NCBI GenBank assembly: GCA_017424205.1
Contig: JAFPAS010000173.1
Span: 1-9,174, forward strand
Origin: Prevotella sp.
GTDB lineage: Bacteria; Bacteroidota; Bacteroidia; Bacteroidales; Bacteroidaceae
Length of the DNA stretch: 9,174 nucleotides
Reading direction: 5' to 3'
Shown: piece by piece, positions 7,579 through 9,174 of the stretch
How the letters are laid out: each line of letters opens with the position of its first letter
Position numbering within the stretch: the first letter of the stretch is position 1
Translations under genes and position numbers: made by a program
Notes under the pieces: generated by a model
Seen by the model: only the letters and a program-made list of their open reading frames with translations
What the model was told of the DNA's origin: nothing
Database searches by the model: none

Positions 7579-7610
7579 CAAAATTACAATAATTTTACAA
7601 GGTGCGCAAT
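7579..7610 (-). promoter_or_regulatory. Bacteroidetes-type promoter for rbfA
   Basis: The minus strand carries ATTG (7607-7610), a 20-nt spacer, then TAATTTTG (7579-7586), matching the TTTG / TAnnTTTG layout of Bacteroidetes primary-sigma promoters in both motif and spacing. It would start transcription near 7572, leaving a leader of roughly 65 nt before the rbfA ATG. Confidence 0.7.
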
Positions 7611-7781
7611 TTTTTCGGCTTAATTATTTTGTTTTTTATAATAATGTGCGCCTAAAGCATGATAATAGCATGTGAAAAGGCAAGTTTTATTTCTTTTATC
7701 CAGCAATGAAGAGTGGCAAGAATGTCTTTCAGATTATGACTGGATTTGTGCTGTGGAGAATGCTGTTATCGGTTATAGAGG

Positions 7782-7825
7782 AAAAAATATATGCTGAAAC
7801 GCCATTGGTTGACATTTCAGCATAT
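7782..7825 (-). terminator. Rho-independent terminator of the aldo/keto reductase gene
   Basis: ATATGCTGAAA (7789-7799) and TTTCAGCATAT (7815-7825) form a perfect 11-bp stem with a 15-nt loop. On the minus strand the stem runs directly into A then TTTTTT (7782-7787). It is the only hairpin in the window with a classic U-tract, and it starts 21 nt after the reductase stop codon. Confidence 0.85.
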
Positions 7826-7846
7826 CCTATTTTGTTGTGCTGCAAG

Positions 7847-8794
7847 TTATCGTGCGCACTTCAGATTGCACTCAAGTTGCTCGACACTGCTTGCGCCTAT
7901 AAGCACAGATGTTACTCCCTGCTGCTGCAGAATCCATCTTAGCGACATCTCAGCCAGAGTCATGCCCTGTTGCTGCGCCTCTGCATTCCATTGGTGGAGT
8001 CGGGCAAGTAGTTCGTCAGTCAGCATCTCCTCTTTCAGAAATTTGTTCTGTGTCATTCGTGACCCAGCAGGGATGCCGTTCAGATATCGGTCAGTCAGCA
8101 GTCCTTGCGCCAGCGGAGAGAAAGCTATGAAGCCCACGCCTTCGTCATGACACAGTGCGAGCAGTCCTTCTTCTATAGGGTTCTGATGCAGCATATTGAG
8201 TTTTCCCTGATAGATAAGGCATGGCACATCGCGTTCGCGGAGGTACTTGAAAGCGAAGCGAGCAGGTTCTACTGGCCAGTTTGACAGTCCGATGTACAGC
8301 GCTTTCCCGCTTCTGACGATGTCCACGAGAGCCTGCAGTGTCTCCTCTACAGGAGTCTCAGGATCGTATCGGTGACTGTAGAAGAGATCTACATAGTCGA
8401 GATGCATTCGTTTGAGCGACTGGTCGAGGCTCGCCATGAGATATTTTCTTGACCCCCAGTTGCCGTATGGGCCGTCCCACATGTCATATCCCGCCTTGCT
8501 TGAGATGAACAGTTCGTCGCGGTATGGGCGGAAATCATCATCCATGAGTCTGCCCATTGTCTCCTCTGCAGTGCCGTACGGTGGTCCGTAGTTGTTTGCG
8601 AGGTCGAAGTGGCAGATGCCGTTATCAAAAGCACGTCGTGCTATGCGTCGGCATTCCGTATAGTCGTTTACTGCACCGAAGTTATGCCAGAATCCCAAGC
8701 TCACCTCAGGCAGCATCACACCGCTGCGTCCGCTGCGTCTGTATTTCATCGTCTTCGCATCGTAACGATGGCTGTCGGCAGTGTATTTTTCCAT
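7847..8794 (-). CDS. YghZ-like aldo/keto reductase with a short C-terminus, 315 aa
   Basis: The protein follows E. coli YghZ (AKR14 family, L-glyceraldehyde 3-phosphate reductase) closely: LSLG/VSLGFWHNFG near 31-40, HFDLANNYGPP (62-72), SSKAGYDMW (98-106), GSRKYLMASLDQSLKRM (114-130), FYSHR (138-142), FSPLAQGLLT (225-234) and SVLIGAS near 296-302. The catalytic tetrad D64, Y69, K100, H141 is complete, so NADPH-dependent carbonyl reduction in the cytoplasm is expected. The start at MEKY matches the family N-terminus; a TTG 15 codons upstream is unlikely. The protein stops at residue 315 right after EQLECNLKCAR, whereas E. coli YghZ (346 aa from memory) has about 30 more residues, and the usual E of the EQLxEN cofactor motif is C309 here. 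It may be functional, or recently truncated by a frameshift near 7858. A near-match to a promoter (TACTCTTTG, one base too long) lies about 40 nt upstream of the start. Confidence 0.85.
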   Translation of the reverse strand: MEKYTADSHRYDAKTMKYRRSGRSGVMLPEVSLGFWHNFGAVNDYTECRRIARRAFDNGICHFDLANNYGPPYGTAEETMGRLMDDDFRPYRDELFISSKAGYDMWDGPYGNWGSRKYLMASLDQSLKRMHLDYVDLFYSHRYDPETPVEETLQALVDIVRSGKALYIGLSNWPVEPARFAFKYLRERDVPCLIYQGKLNMLHQNPIEEGLLALCHDEGVGFIAFSPLAQGLLTDRYLNGIPAGSRMTQNKFLKEEMLTDELLARLHQWNAEAQQQGMTLAEMSLRWILQQQGVTSVLIGASSVEQLECNLKCAR

Positions 8795-8825
8795 ATTGAT
8801 AGGTTTTAAGGTTATGATGTTGTAA

Positions 8826-8853
8826 GGGTAAAGGAGCAAAGAGTATAGAGTAA
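8826..8853. repeat. Degenerate 7-bp tandem repeat
   Basis: Four heptads can be read on the plus strand: GGGTAAA, GGAGCAA, AGAGTAT, AGAGTAA, with rough consensus RGAGTAA. They form a purine-only-plus-T tract in the leader region of the reductase gene, 9 bp from the 8-bp array. With so few, imperfect units this could be chance. Confidence 0.35.
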
Positions 8854-8862
8854 GGTTACCAA

Positions 8863-8910
8863 TCTACTCGTCCACTTGTCTACTCGTCTACTTGTCCACT
8901 CGTCTACTTA
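8863..8910. repeat. Six tandem 8-bp direct repeats (TCYACTYG)
   Basis: Six uninterrupted 8-bp units run from 8863: TCTACTCG, TCCACTTG, TCTACTCG, TCTACTTG, TCCACTCG, TCTACTTA. Position 7 alternates strictly C/T, so the array is also three copies of a 16-bp unit. The last unit contains the stop codon of the upstream gene (8904-8906), and the array ends 68 bp before the reductase start. There are no spacers, so it is not a CRISPR array; it behaves like a minisatellite. Confidence 0.9.
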
Positions 8911-9174
8911 TTATAAATTCGTTCAGTCTGCGGTGTACCGTCAGCCAAAGCTTTTCCTACGAGTGTCACATAGAGCACGTTGAGTGAGTTGCCCTCTTTT
9001 GTCTTTACCTGTATTTCAGTCAGTTGGCTCGGTTTTCCGTTTATGATTATCTTGCTAATCCACTTTCCTTTATGTCGGCAGACAGTCATGGCGCGTTTCT
9101 TATACGCAGTAAGCTTCACCTCCACCTCGTTCTTTCCTTTCGACAAGATGTTATATCCGTAAGCCATCTTGCGC
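8904..9174 (-). CDS. C-terminal end of an unidentified protein (partial, runs off the right edge)
   Basis: The minus-strand frame is open from the window edge to a TAG at 8904-8906, giving 89 codons (RKMAYGYNIL at the left, PQTERIYNK at the end). There is an internal ATG two codons in, but the open frame up to the edge and the beta-rich look (alternating hydrophobics such as NEVEVKLTAY, KWISKIIING, LNVLYVTLVG) suggest the tail of a larger protein, possibly a beta-sandwich domain of a secreted enzyme. I do not recognise the family. The stop codon sits inside the last unit of the 8-bp repeat array. If the array slipped, the end of the protein could change by a few residues at most. Confidence 0.6.
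   Translation of the reverse strand, partial: RKMAYGYNILSKGKNEVEVKLTAYKKRAMTVCRHKGKWISKIIINGKPSQLTEIQVKTKEGNSLNVLYVTLVGKALADGTPQTERIYNK

Noticed and set aside
7507..7581. 25-residue N-terminal extension of rbfA from a TTG
   Set aside because: The TTG lies inside the -7 promoter box, and the normal RbfA N-terminus starts at the ATG at 7504-7506.
8795..8839. 15-residue extension of the aldo/keto reductase from a TTG
   Set aside because: It lies in the degenerate repeat tract and adds residues not seen in the YghZ family; the ATG at 8792-8794 fits.
8863..8910. CRISPR array
   Set aside because: Units are 8 bp and directly abutting, with no spacers and no cas genes.
1..9174. A new multi-gene defence, secretion or biosynthetic system
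   Set aside because: The genes are known housekeeping and envelope families with their own terminators, and no set of unknown genes is co-organised here.

Overview
The window looks like a chromosomal segment from a Bacteroidales bacterium, most likely in or near Prevotella. Four things point there: promoters of the Bacteroidetes type (TAnnTTTG -7 boxes), no Shine-Dalgarno-like sequence before the starts, a two-domain M16 zinc peptidase and TPR/OmpA-type lipoprotein of kinds common in that phylum, and an rbfA next to a LolC/E-type permease. The genus is inferred from overall resemblance and was not tested by a search. Every gene I can support lies on the minus strand.

Layout in the direction of transcription, from high to low coordinates. 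At 8904-9174 is the C-terminal end of an unidentified protein that runs off the window. Its stop codon lies inside an array of six 8-bp direct repeats (8863-8910), which is followed by a degenerate 7-bp repeat. Next is a YghZ-type aldo/keto reductase (7847-8794) with an intact catalytic tetrad but a C-terminus about 30 residues short, ending at a proper U-tract terminator. Then come rbfA (7171-7506), with a good Bacteroidetes promoter, and an FtsX/LolC-E-type permease with a GTG start (5769-6995), which ends at a 15-bp hairpin. A periplasmic M16 peptidase of 938 residues follows (2764-5580) and ends at two tandem hairpins.

After about 490 bp with no recognisable gene, a tRNA-Leu(UAA) gene (2048-2132) sits behind a TAACTTTG promoter. 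It is followed 72 bp later by a 560-residue TPR/OmpA-like lipoprotein (293-1975), then by a 13-bp perfect hairpin, and then by the start of a DUF4369-like lipoprotein that runs off the left edge (1-209).

The content is mainly housekeeping and cell-envelope: ribosome maturation, probable lipoprotein trafficking, periplasmic proteolysis, two lipoproteins and a tRNA. I see no mobile element, CRISPR array, phage gene, toxin-antitoxin pair or defence cassette, and no convincing new multi-gene system. The items most worth a second look are the frayed 3' end of the aldo/keto reductase, the repeat arrays upstream of it, and a perfect 13-bp inverted repeat inside the first 105 bases of the left-edge lipoprotein gene.
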